From Stictocephala bisonia (Eukaryota > Arthropoda > Insecta > Hemiptera > Membracidae), in the NCBI GenBank assembly GCA_035578905.1, contig JAQJVL010000002.1:9486717-9550716 (forward strand): DNA of 64,000 nt, read 5' to 3'. A model generated the notes under the pieces. It saw only the letters and a program-made list of their open reading frames with translations, was not told the origin of the DNA and made no database searches. Both the position numbers and the translations under genes were made by a program. Every line of letters begins with the position of its first letter. Within the stretch, counting starts at the first letter, position 1. Below, piece by piece: positions 12,161 through 23,861 of the stretch.

Positions 12161-14300
12161 TACGATTTGACAATAATTACAACTAGTCACTTTCCAAATT
12201 CTAAATTCTTTAACGCCAAGTACTCTATTAATCACACAATGGCACAGTATATCAGTTTCAGGTGTTGGTTAACCTTGACAATAGCGTCTAAAAACAAAAG
12301 CTTACAGTGATCTGTAGCATGGCAAGTCCCCATTTACAAAGTCATGTTGCAGACACCAATAGATTAGTAATTTTAAAATATAACATAGTAAGGGTATATT
12401 GAGACATTGTAGATGTGTCATTATAATTTTGTTAGTAAACTGTTGAACTAATATTGGTGTAGACAATGAGTGATAGAAATCACAATTTAATATGATTATA
12501 ATGTAATAAAAATGTTTGATGGTAATGTATTGCAAATAATTTTTATTTTGTCATTGATGCAAATAATAAGTGATAGAAATTATAACGTGAAATGAGTAAA
12601 ATATAATTGAAAATATGAGTAATTAATTTTATATCAATAATGAACAACCAATAATGAGTTATTTGAAAATTTCCAAACTTAATAATGATAACTGACTTTG
12701 CATATGTCAGCCTGAAATATGTCAAAGCAACATTAGTAGATGTATGAATAATTAAAGTTTTGTACACAAGTAATATGTGTGTATACACAAGTAATAATAG
12801 ACAATATGAAAGATGATTAAATATGAGTTTGTTTAAATGTTTTATAAACAAATGTTTCCTTCAATTAATTACAGATGCAATTAAAAACAGGCTATTTCTA
12901 TAATTAACAGCCTGTGATTGAATTATGTTATATGTATTATTTAATGGAAAAGGTAATCAAAGTAATCATGTGAATAAAAGGACTTTGTACTGAAACAAAC
13001 TTTCAGTGAAACTAGTTGAGACTGTATTGGACATTAGGAACATTAGTGAAACGACAATCAGGTAAGATGATCTTGCCCGAAAACCAGTAACAACAAGGAA
13101 TAGTGTGTGAAAGACAGACACGCATGGACATGTGGACGGTGCTGTGCCACAGACGGGGGGTCCGGACACTGGCGCGCCATGCAAACCCATGATGCGGTGG
13201 AGCTGTCAGCCCAGGAGCACACCAGGTGGTGATGACTCACCCCATTGACGCGACACTTCCAATCTTCTACACACAGAATACTAGCCCATGCTCGAGAACA
13301 ACAACTTGTGCATCAACCAGTTGGACATTTAAGACAATCTTTGTTTTGTTATTCATAGTCTCTCCAGACCATAGCCTTGTGAATCAGACGTTCTCGGAAC
13401 TTAATTTTGGTGTTCCAACATTTGAAACTTAAAATGAACATGAGTGCGAACCAGTGAAAAACTTTTCATGTGGACCGTTTCCAGTTTTCAACCAATGAGT
13501 GACTTCTCATGATAAAGTGACTGCTTTATATACTACTAGTAATGGCTCAATGTAAAGCCAAAAGACAAGACAATCTATTTGAAAACATTAAATAATGTTT
13601 CAATTTCATGAAACTTTTTCAAAATAAATTCTTGAAAAATATTTAAACAAAATATCATGTTTATATATTTTGAAAAACAATTAGAATTAGCAAACAAATT
13701 GTAACTTATAAATAATAAAATAAAAAAATATGACTAATACAAATAATGAAATATTGATAATGAAAAAATAACAATTGTATTGATTGACAATTTTATTATA
13801 TTCTTGAATAATATATAATATACAAATAATAATTGAAACTCTTTTGAAATTATTGAAATATTTTTTATGATTAATTACAAAATGACTAATAATCAGAAAA
13901 ACTTGCATCAATGACAGACTAATGTAATGTATCTGTTGTTTATTAATAATGTATAATACAAGTTGTTCTTGTATTAACATAGGATTTGATAACCTATTGA
14001 TGTTAATCAATACTTGTATATAACCTGATAATATGTGTACCATGTATTTCTGATACACAATGTATTGTTTTGTTTGATAACTTTGATTCAGGACTGATGA
14101 ATTTCATTCCAAATAAACAATAAGTATAATCTGATGACTTATTGTGTTTAAATATAGTAATGTATTAATTTAAGAATGTATTAAGTAATTTAATAACTAG
14201 TTAATAATTATGAATGTACTTGAAAATTGTTTGTGATTGATAACTGACTTAATAATGTAAAGACTTGTTTAATGTGTAATGATTGTTTTGAGAATGTAAA
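12161..14300 (+). other. Non-coding internal region of the LTR element with a GC-richer island
   Basis: AT-rich DNA without a credible gene. A distinct GC-richer island lies at about 13080-13440 (…ggggggtccggacactggcg…). Short frames in it, on both strands, give no recognisable protein. A segment at 14009-14098 (aatacttgtatata ... ggactgatga) recurs at 15339-15420. The minus-strand frames of 77-123 codons are low-complexity and are taken as chance. Confidence 0.45.
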
Positions 14301-14790
14301 GGATTGAACATGGATAATTGTATTTAGAGATGGATTAAGGACCGAATATGGAAAAATAGTACTTAAAGACGGATTAAGGTTTGAAATAGGGTATAGAAAT
14401 TTAAAGAAGGTTTAATGGAATGAAACAGGATTTTAGCAATGAAAGAAGGGTTAATGGAATGAAATAGGGTATAGAAATTTAAAAATGGGTAATGGATTGA
14501 TAATAGGTTACAGCATTAAAAAAAAGGTTTAAAGGAATGAAACAGGTTACAGCATCAAAAGAAGGTTTTAAGGGTTGAATACGGATAATTGTATTTAAAG
14601 ACGGATCAAGGGTTGAATACAAATACTTGTACTTAAAGACGGATAAAGGGATGAAACAGGATTTTAGCAATTAAAGAAGGGTTAAAGGATTAATAATAGA
14701 GTATAGAAATTTAAAGAAGGTTTAAAGGAATGAACCAGGATACGGAATTTAAAGATGGTTTAAAGGGTTGAGGATTTATTTGAAAAGTTT
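14301..14790 (+). repeat. 37-40-bp purine-rich tandem repeat inside the LTR element
   Basis: About thirteen consecutive units follow the pattern ggttaaaggaatgaaa-agg then a variable ata(c/g)...ttaaagaa half. Two half-unit types alternate: tacagcat / tagaaattt and ggataattgtatt-aaagac. The plus strand is almost C-free. The array lies about 1.1 kb before the 3' LTR. Confidence 0.85.
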
Positions 14791-15837
14791 GGTAGGGTAT
14801 TGACAAAATGAATGATAAGTCAGTGAAGGATGATAGATGAAATGTTTGAATAAATAAATGATGATTCACTCATTAATTATTAGAAACTTGTATAACATGT
14901 GTTTGTGACTAGTAGTCAAATGATTTTGATGATAACATTGAAATACGATAATTGTAAATGAGTTAATGATTAATTAATCTTGAAATGTAATCTAATAATT
15001 GTTGACCTGTATTTGATTGAGTTTGATAAATAACCTATGTATTGTGATTGATAATTTCATGTTACAAATCATTGATTGTAACTGGAAACTTGTATAATCT
15101 TAGATGATGTATAATAGTTAATTGATGATATGGAGTTTATGAAACACTACTTTTGACTTGTGAATTTTGATTTGTGTATCATTGTTTTTGATTTATCAAT
15201 GTATATGAATAGATGAATAATGCATTGTTGATTTATGATTGTTGAACTTTTTATTGACAAAAGTGAATTGTCTGTCAATGAATAATGATCTTTAGTATTT
15301 AAGAGGGAATTATAATTTAGTGAATTGTTAATTCTGACAAATACTTGTATATAAGTTAAGGGTATGAATTTCAATGTATAATATATAGTTTTGTTTGACA
15401 ATTGTTAATTCAGGACTGATCAAATGTTTGATTGATAAATCATTGAATTGTTAATTAATAATTATGATTTATTGAATGTTTGAATTATTGATTTTTATTG
15501 ATAACTATGTAGGATGTAGTGATTTATTGAACTTTTGAATTGTAAATGATGAATGTGTAATTGATGACTTTATGATTTGTTGAAATTAGGTCATTGAATT
15601 GTATTAATGATTCAAATAACTTATTTTGATAAATATTGATTCTTAAATATTTACAAAGAAATGATGATATATTGTCACATAATATGTAATTTGATATTGA
15701 ATTATAGATTAGTTGATAGGTTTAATTTACTAGATATAGTAAATATTGTGAAACTAGAACTTATCTGAGGAACAACTGACAATTTGGCGAAACATATGGA
15801 GAGATAGATTTTTTGACTCGCGTTGACCACACATCGC
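14791..15837 (+). other. C-poor non-coding 3' internal region of the LTR element
   Basis: Dense in tgat/aatg strings with very few C residues on the plus strand. It includes the second copy (15339-15420) of the internal repeat from 14009-14098. No ORF of interest is present on the plus strand. Confidence 0.5.
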
Positions 15838-15855
15838 AAAAAAATCGGGGGGTAC
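15838..15855 (+). other. Polypurine tract
   Basis: aaaaaaatcggggggtac lies directly before the 3' LTR start at 15856. An A-run followed by a G-run at this point is the expected primer site for plus-strand DNA synthesis in LTR retroelements. Confidence 0.8.
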
Positions 15856-17125
15856 TGTAACAGGTCCACCAAATTGATAGATAAATTAATTAAAATAAAT
15901 AAATAATAAAATTATTGTATATAAGGAAAAGGATATATTTAATTTGAATAAATGAAGAAAGTTAAAATTATGTTAGAGAATTGTCGTGAGTAAAACACAA
16001 GTTGGATGGACGGGGAGACAGAAATATGTCTGCTCAAACAAAACCCTTTGTTCGAAACCGGATGGGTGGGATGGTTTCTTAGAAATACGATTGTAAACAG
16101 ATGGGAATGCTTCAGGGACAAGAATCAACAAGTCGAGTGGAAATTTCCACTGCAAGCCCACCAGGTCTCCAGTAACTTCAATGCACTAGATGACATAGAT
16201 GACAATGTTTGAAAGGGACCAATCAGAACGGGGACTGTAGTTTGAAATATGCCCGTAGATGTCAGCAGCAGACGGACCGAGACCGCGTGGTGTTGAAGGA
16301 AATAATAAAAAAGCCTTCAACCCAGACGATATTCGTGCCGGAAGAAAGGGAGGGAGAGAAGCCGAGTCCAACGGTAGAGAGACGCCTCTCACCCCAGTCC
16401 AAGATGCTCAGCCTAAGCTACAAGATGTTTTATTAGGTCGAACTTATAAGACCTCGTGGTCTTAACCAAATTAAACAGTAAAATCATAGTATAAAAATTT
16501 GTTTAGTGAGTTAAACCAAAGCTTCTTTTCAAGAAAAAGTTAAAGTGCGTGAAATTTTAATAGTAAATAAAAACGTGAAATACTCGAACACGAGATATTA
16601 ATCGAAGTTCATCATGCTACAGATAAGTCTAGTTTATACTTAGCTTAAGATTGTTTCTTTTCAACATAATTTCATTTAACAAAGTAAATTTAAAACTTAA
16701 AATTTTACTATGATGTATTAAGTAAATTTGAGAAAATGAATTTTTGAAAAATATGTAATAAAAAATAATTTTGTAGAAAAGTAACTAGTTTGTTTTATTG
16801 TCTCATACAGCTTCACCAAATTACTCAAACGACCCTGAAGATATTTAAGAATTATCATGCTCAAAATTTAAATCAAATTAAATCAAGTGTTGTTACTTTT
16901 ATCTTTAAAAATAAAAAATAAATCAATGTGATGCAATAACCTCCTCAAGGTAGCACACTACAGATTTTTAATCAAATTGGTGATCAATCAAAGACACCCA
17001 ATAATTTAATTTAAATAAAATTTTATTAAATTAAATAAATATTTTGAATTAATGTAACTTGATTAGTAACAAAAAGGTTACAGAATGACGCTAGAACGTG
17101 AGGCGTCAATGTAAAAATTGTAACA
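15856..17125 (+). repeat. 3' LTR
   Basis: This 1270-bp copy of the 5' LTR starts TGTAACAGG and ends TGTAACA. By eye about eight substitutions (for example g/c near 16394, t/c near 16516, gg/aa near 16779) and a few single-base indels separate it from the 5' copy. It is followed by GTTT, the second half of the target duplication. Confidence 0.92.
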
Positions 17126-17232
17126 GTTTGGAGTTTTGTGTTGTAAAAACCTTTCAAACTAGGTATAACTCGAAGTAGGCTTACACTTAAAATTTATAAG
17201 ACTTCCTTCATTTACTATCCTGCTACTTTTGG

Positions 17233-17661
17233 ATGTGCCAACCTGCTATTTTGCTTAACTGAAGTAACAGTTCAATTTGCCAGCACGTATCAGTTTAAAT
17301 TAACTGATGCGAAGTAACAGGAAGTCAGGCATTCAGTTATTGTTAAAAATAACCGCAACAGCTCAAACGAATTATTAAGCTGTCTTGAGTATTCACTGAA
17401 TTACAAATAGAATCTGATTTATTTAATACTCGCACTGTGTCAACAGGAAATCAGTCGACTGTTGTAACAGGTGAGCAGGATTTATTGAATATCCATTTCC
17501 TGTTGCATAAGCTGATTTTGCGCATCAGTTTTTACCTGTTGAAAGGTTTCAACAGGAAATTAGCCGACTGTTGTAACAGGCGAGCAGGATTTGTGGAATA
17601 TCCATTTCCTGTTGCATCAGGTGGTCTTGCGCATCAGTTAAATTGTATCAACTGATGCGGT
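17233..17661. mobile_element. Second insertion in the TIR arm, with an internal 109-bp duplication
   Basis: The segment is bracketed by the 9-bp direct repeat TACTTTTGG (17224-17232 and 17662-17670) and interrupts the right arm of the TIR element. Inside, a unit starting tcaacaggaaat occurs twice in tandem (17440 and 17549, 109 bp apart) with gagcaggattt and ccatttcctgttgca blocks. Hairpins of the form cgcatcagtt...aactgatgcg lie near both ends. The open frame at 17437-17655 only reflects this duplication. Confidence 0.6.
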
Positions 17662-17820
17662 TACTTTTGGCCATCCCTATACCCTGGCGATGCGAAAAAC
17701 AAGTAAAATATGTCTACATGTTTGCTATAGGGATATGTACATAACTAAACAGTTTCATTACGTTTTAATATTTAAAATTAATAAATATATATTCCAGGCG
17801 TTTGGCCAGCCCTGTATATA

Positions 17821-20690
17821 AATGTATTTGTAATTTTAGCTGTACTTGTTGATTATATGAATAAATCACCTCAGAATTGTGGTTACATTAAATATAACAT
17901 GGTCTGTCTGTTGATCGATAAGAATTGGAAAGATTACGACCGACAATGTGGAATGTAGGCCACAGTGAGGAAAGGCATTTTCACGAAACACGATATGCCA
18001 CAATACAATCAGGATTTATTCTATTTGCTTTTAAAACTGGAGGGTGGGGGGATAATTTTCAGTATTTCTTTTAAATGTCTAGTTTTAATAAGTGAAGTTA
18101 AGTAAATATAGTTTCTTTAATTGGATAAGACCAATTAACGAACCATATTTAATTGGTATTTATAAATTACGCTTATTATTTAACAGGTACTTATTTGATA
18201 AATTAACTGTGTTTAATAAATAAGTAAGTTGAAACCAGACCAATACTATGTGGTTCGGTTTCCCTTAATTGTTCTGTCTGTTGGAGTAAAACGATCATTT
18301 CTGAAAATTAATCTTTCTTCGTAACTAAGGCTACACTCATTCACAATACTTATATTCAATTATTTCTCTACGATTGTGCTCTCACTGTGTAATAAAAAAT
18401 TACTAAGTACTTGAAAAGCTATTTATAGCGAATATTTATCAGTGATTTACTATGATTGTTTAGTAAATATTATAAACTTACCTAAAATACTAATGAAATA
18501 AATATTTAAAAATTATATATTTTAATGTTCAGCTAAATTTTGAAGCATACTAATTTTCTTTTCTACGCCAGTGACATTTCATACAATAGTACATAAACGT
18601 TGTTAATAGACGTCCAAACCCCTGAGGAAGATTGCTCAGTGACACAGAAAACAATTGAACTAACAGATTATATAAATTTTAACTAAGATATTATATAATT
18701 ATGTACATTTACAACTTATTTAGTACACATGCTTAATACCATTTTCACAGTCTTTCTTTTAACTGTATTCCACGAAGTTCTACGAAGACACTTTAAGATG
18801 TAGCAGAACTCAGTAAAAACTTTACTTACTTCCTCCATACCCCCCCCCCCCAGTCCATTAAAGTACTGGAAAGAGAATCCCAGACTTATGAATATTAACA
18901 TTCCCTTTTCAGCTCGTTCGAAATAATTAACATCATTGTGGGATGTCATCCTTTAAAAATTATTGTTACTTTAACTGTTAATCTATTGAACAAATAGTTT
19001 TCCTTTGTGTTGACTATAAACTAAACTTTAGATAAATATTTCTTGATCAAGAATAATTATTTTTTAAATAAAAACTAATTATGTATTCTAATAAGCTTTA
19101 TTTAGTCGCTGTTTCATCCAAAAACCAACTGCTTGGATAAAAAAATGTAAAAAATTAAGAGTGTTAACATTTTGTTGAAAAATGGTTGTTGTAGATACTT
19201 TAAACCTCACCAAGCCAAATCTTAGTTACAATTAATAGTTTTATATTTAGAGAATACTAATACACGCATCATTATTTCATGGTAAATTTGTAATATCACT
19301 TTTACTTATTAACTAGGAGATTTTGGTAATCAATAAAGTATTTAAACGTAAAAAAAGTGTAAATGTTTTATTGCTTTTGTTCCTTAATTTCTGAATACAA
19401 ATATAGACATTTTCATTATTTATTACTAAGGCTTCGATCGTAGAGATATGGGTGAGTATGCTTGATGAGTGAAAATGAATAAGTAGACAATACTAAGGTC
19501 GACTGTTCCTTAAAAGCCATTTTAATATCTCGGTAGCCTGGGGAAAAAAATAAGCTGTGAGAGGTAAAAGGTAATCTAAGATCATAACACTAAAAGGGGG
19601 TCAGGTCTAAGGTTTAACATATCTCATATGCTGCTAAATATTTTTATCAATTATTTTAATAGTTTAAAACAAATCAGTAAAGTATGAAACAGGGAAATAA
19701 AGCTATAAATTGAAACTAGAATATTTAGATACGCAGATACGATAAAGCTTGTAATCCTAAGTCGTAAAAAAAGATTGCCTACTGAAAACTTGAGAGCGTT
19801 TGGTTTTGTAAAGTTTACATTGTTGGGAATTAGTATACAGATGGTTTCATTGTTGAGAAACAGTTACTTTATTTCACGTTTATTTGCAAAAAATACAGTT
19901 TTTTTGTTTTTACTGTATGAAGATGGGTAGGTTGGCAACTGCTTTTGAGAAGACATAGTTTGTATATTAGATCAGTCAGTAAGTTATTAAAACTAACCCC
20001 GAGGTTTGGATTCCACATTAATATTTATAACGTTAGTTTACAACAAAGTAACGCTAACTTATATAAAAAAAAGAACCTTCTTGTTACTGTGTATGTAAGT
20101 CCCAACCTTGTTAATTCTTATAATATATATATTTTTATACTGCAACTGTATTAAATAATTTAATTTGTTATGTTAACATTAATTGATATTAAACTTATTC
20201 TCTTGCTGAACCTTGTTTTGTTTGCAAGCAATTTAAATGCTTTAGTTATTTTTCAATATAATTTTGTCTACTAGCATGCGCACATGTATGAATGCTCACC
20301 CGTAATATAATGTTTTCTTTTTTTAACTGTTACTCTGCAGTTTGGGTACGTTAGTTTGTATATAAAGCTTGTTTGTGTATTTAAACGTGGTGTTATCTAT
20401 TAGAAGTAATAAACAAATGAAATAAGCAAATTATGAATTTTACATTTTTAATGGTTTTTATTGCGTATTACAACATTATATAATTGGAAAATTATGATTC
20501 AATGATTTGTTTCTAAGTTACCTCTGAGCCAGTTGAAAAGGCTGTTGCATTTTATGATTGACTTCAAAAATACAAGTAGAATGAGCTGAGTTTCTAAAAC
20601 ACAACAAACACTTGGATGGACCCCTCTAACTGATCACTACTGAAACCATGTAGCCTGACAATTTTCTAAATTATTATAACTATTGGGTCA
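17821..20690. other. Gene-free AT-rich stretch
   Basis: No credible gene. It includes a C11 run near 18840 and a copy of a dispersed repeat at about 19433-19530 (same family as 20938-21130). The open frames of 69-77 codons have no features. Confidence 0.4.
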
Positions 20691-21385
20691 TATTTGAGAT
20701 AACGACGCTGCTTGTGCGTATTTCAAGGCATATATGAATGATTACTTGAGAGTAGTATGCGTGTGGATGACGTAGTCTTGTTACTAACTAAGATCGACTT
20801 AGCTCAAAAAGGGCGATTTATTGATAGCCCAACACTTACATGGAACCCAAAATTACAATAACAGTACCACCGTACGAGAACGGATTTATACGTTTTAAGT
20901 TAGTAAAAACCAAATAAATTAGACTTATATTCTTATTCTTACATTCTTACATATGAGACGCCGACATAACGTTGTTGGTATTTTAAGGCGAATATGAATG
21001 ATTATATGAGTGTGGATGAGTGTAGTCTGGTTACTAACTGAGTTCAACTGTTCCTCAGAAATGGAAATTTATTAATAGCCCAACAGCCAGGGCAACTAAG
21101 GGACCTTAGTTGGAATCCGAACCATGTAATGCTGGTGTGATTTTCAGCTAATTGACAAGCTTGATACTCAGTTATCTCCCACACACAACATCCGTACAAT
21201 GATTACCACCCAACATGGACACCCCAGACTTCTCTACTAGTGTCCACGCTGATAGCAACCATTGAGTGGACGCCATGTCGGTATTAAGAGGACCGAGCAT
21301 CCAACTTATCGCCTTCAATCTCCCAAACACTTTGCCCCCGAGTAGCTAGGTTGCAGCACTGTGCCACTAGTGCCGACTTTATTGA
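20690..21385. repeat. Two adjacent copies of a dispersed repeat family
   Basis: Copies at about 20700-20860 and 20938-21130 share gaatatgaatgatta, gtgtggatga, gtagtctggttactaact, gaatgagttcaactgttcc-like blocks and an attaatagcccaac segment. Further copies lie at 19433-19530, 50726-50905 and 55166-55345. A GC-richer continuation (21131-21385) may belong to the same element. Family unknown; it could be a SINE or MITE. Confidence 0.6.
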
Positions 21386-22080
21386 GAGAAAAGAAGAATA
21401 AGATTTACGGTCAATTTAAGATTTGATTTAAAATAAATGTGATTGTGATCTGGAACATTATGATTCATACTAGATGATACCTGATGCCTTCCAGCATGAA
21501 CATATAATAACAAAATATTTAAATTAATTTAATTTAAAGATAAGATGTATTTTGAGTTGAAATCATGGCTCTACGTTTCAATTTTTATAAAAACACCACC
21601 AAACACACTTTTTGTTCATAAATTATGTTAAGTAACATAATATAAATTATACATACATATTTGTGTTGTGATCTTCGTTACACATTTACTCCTAATTCCA
21701 GATTCACTAAGCCACATTTTGGTCACCTTTAATTGGTAAACAAAAAGAATGAGAATAGATGGCTACCCAGGGGGGAGAGGTGGAGTAAATTAAATCTCCG
21801 TTTAGAGTTGACCCTGTCCTTTGTCTCGCTATTTCATTTACTCACCACTGCCTTTGTTTTCAAGGTTTTGCTACCAAATATCAGTATCATCTCGATGTAC
21901 ATATTTAATTTAAAATGTTATTTTAGTCACGAGTATTTATTATATAAGTAAGATTTATCTCTCCTATGCTTACAAAAGATGTGAAATTTTGTGTTCTTTA
22001 TATACTATATTTATTATTTTTGTAGAGTTCCTTTTCATATTTGTCTTTCGTTTGTTTATTAACTGTTCATTTTATATTAT
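21386..22080. other. Gene-free AT-rich stretch
   Basis: Nothing recognisable. A 72-codon open frame at 21733-21951 has no supporting features. Confidence 0.35.
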
Positions 22081-22086
22081 ACTAGA

Positions 22087-22953
22087 CTAGAGGACAACCC
22101 TTGCTTCGCTACGGGGTGGTTTACCAAGCTTGCTTTTAACACTCGGTTTTCTACGCCTCTGCGGTTCTTTCTAAACTGTCACATCAATATTGAAGGTCAG
22201 CGTATCCAAGATAACAAAGTCTAAAAGCCTACTTAAGGGGTCACAATGTAATCCAATATTGTCAGAGTTACTAGAAATTACCTTAAATATTTCACGATTA
22301 AAATCACATTAGCCAAGCTTTTTTGTGCTGTTTTTGTTTGTATTAGCTGTTTAACATAAATTATTAAATTAATGCCAATGATGCTCTTAAGAGTCTGCAG
22401 AGGCTGTCGGAAGTTGTCAGCCATGTTGCTTTTAATCACATAAGAACGTTATTTTCGAGCTTGACATACGATCACGCGTATCCAAACTAAACAGTTATTT
22501 TTAAACGGATTTTCCCCAAACATTTTAATAATGCGAATTCCTAATTAGCTTTATAGAAAAACATATTTAGTTTGAAGTTTTTATTTCCACCTATTTTTAA
22601 AAATAGGCGTATGTATTCGAAATATGAAATGCAAACCCAACGCGCAATATGACACCTCATACACAACTTTTGGTCAATAAATAACAAAGAAATAATATGG
22701 ATTCGCAGATATCATTGTTCTTATGGGATTAAAAACAACATGACCACCAGCCTCTGCAAACCCTTAAGGAAAAAAGGAACCGTTGAGGGGATGTTTCCAC
22801 CCTGTAGGAATAGAATTTCGAAAAAATCTTTCATAGTGGGTCTCTATGAAAAGCTAACTCTTTCCAAATTTCACCAACATCTATCTGTTCAGTGGTTCAG
22901 GAGATCTCGTTATGATTGAGTAAATAGTTTTGAGGTCTTCATATTATTACTAG
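22087..22953. mobile_element. Composite repeat with Helitron-like CTAG ends
   Basis: At 22087-22090 a CTAG abuts ...aggacaacccttgcttcgctacgggg, the form of a Helitron-type 3' end on the minus strand (CTAG, then host T). A foldback element (22383-22777) lies within. After it comes gttcaggagatctcgttatg, a string typical of abundant insect repeats. How these pieces relate is not resolved. Confidence 0.4.
22383..22777. mobile_element. Foldback element copy 2 (uninterrupted)
   Basis: Inverted ends (cttaagagtctgcagaggct ... gcctctgcaaacccttaag) enclose about 395 bp. It is homologous in reverse orientation to 3062-3785 and serves as the empty-site reference for the LINE tail inserted there. Non-coding. 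Confidence 0.65.
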
Positions 22954-23045
22954 GGGATACTCATGCACGCTTCGCGTGCCTAACCAGTCACTCGCTACGC
23001 TCGTGTAGGAAGCTCGACCACGGTCTCGCCTGGGAACTCTGGATT
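22950..23045 (-). mobile_element. Helitron 3' terminus
   Basis: On the minus strand a perfect hairpin, GCACGC-gaa-GCGTGC (22965-22979), is followed about ten bases later by CTAG (22950-22953) and a host T. This is the canonical Helitron 3' end. The body should extend to higher coordinates, but no 5' TC terminus was identified. The adjacent sequence (cactcgctacgctcgtg) resembles the 3' region of the Helitron ending at 32048. Confidence 0.6.
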
Positions 23046-23860
23046 TAGCCCCTTAACTTCATGAATGCATTAAGGTACATATATACATAAATACAATTAA
23101 AGATGAATATTAAGTTCAATTTTAAGGCTGTGTCATAGCGAATATGAAATTTACAAAATGTTGGTCCATATATTTTTAGTTTAAATATTCAATATAAGTA
23201 CAAACTGTATAAGTCCAAAACACTAATTGGATCAATTCAAATTATTTCTGTTACGTTGTAGTTTTGAAAGAGGTTACTCGTAAGTCAATTACAATCACGA
23301 ACTTTGTTGAAACTAAAGGACAAGTCAGTCCAGTACAGTGCCTTGATGACTATTTTATCATTCATGGAATAGTTAGTTAGGGAGGTCACTGAAGTGCTTG
23401 TACACAGTTCCGCCATTATTTCTCATTACCGATTTAATTTGAACCTAACCTCTCTCGTGTACTAATTAAATACAGCAATTTGCTTTAGAAAAGTAAAATG
23501 GCCAACATACAATTCAAATGCATTTTGAAGTCCGAATCGTCAATATCCAACTAAATAGGACACATTAAAAAACGATTTTTAAGTATTTTTTTTAGTGACA
23601 AATATTGCCATATACACGACCATGGGTTCATATCTGAACCCTTTCTCCATTCATCTGAAACTAAAAATCATTATTTTGGGAAAAATCTTGTACTAAATCT
23701 TCCCTCTAAAAGTACGAATAGAAACGATACTAACAAAATTGAATGCATTATGTAATATTAATGCATGTAAAATTGTTGAAAGAGAAAAAATTTAATATTT
23801 CATACAGTTGAGGATATATAGCTTTAAACAAGTTAATATTTTATGTGTAGAATGAAATGA
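23046..23860. other. Gene-free stretch
   Basis: AT-rich with no recognisable gene. It may include the body of the Helitron that ends at 22950. Confidence 0.3.
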
Positions 23861-23861
23861 A

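Larger units (their letters stand above)
7957..17125 (+). mobile_element. LTR retrotransposon, 9.17 kb, pol-less (LARD-like), probably Gypsy-derived
   Basis: Two LTRs of about 1.27 kb start with TGTAACAGG and end with TGTAACA. The element is flanked by the 4-bp duplication GTTT (7953-7956 and 17126-17129). A tRNA-Lys-like primer binding site follows the 5' LTR, and a purine tract (15838-15855) abuts the 3' LTR. The internal region of about 6.6 kb has one intact coiled-coil ORF (9338-10789) and then about 5 kb without any protease, RT, RNase H or integrase motif. By eye the LTRs differ at roughly ten positions, so the insertion is recent. It most resembles a large non-autonomous derivative mobilised in trans. 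Orientation follows PBS, ORF and PPT. Confidence 0.9.
7357..17820. mobile_element. TIR element carrying nested insertions
   Basis: Sequence from atatacagggctg (7357) to about 7665 reappears in reverse complement in three pieces: 17671-17820, about 17130-17223, and about 7895-7956. Shared blocks include tagttatgtacatat, agacatattttact, gttttt-cg, gagttatatc and gatgaccca-tcagaaaat. Removing the LTR retrotransposon (7957-17125) and a second insertion (17233-17661) restores one continuous right arm opposite the left arm, with a unique centre of about 230 bp. No transposase is present. The atatacagggc...gccctgtatat termini suggest a TA-type target. Confidence 0.7.

Noticed and set aside
13687..14058. 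123-codon minus-strand frame, hydrophobic
   Set aside because: Low-complexity translation of AT-rich, C-poor DNA in the antisense direction of the LTR element.
18615..18660. CTGAGGA followed by GAAA, hammerhead-like
   Set aside because: No stem II can be drawn between the two core blocks and stem I is absent, so it is probably chance or too decayed.
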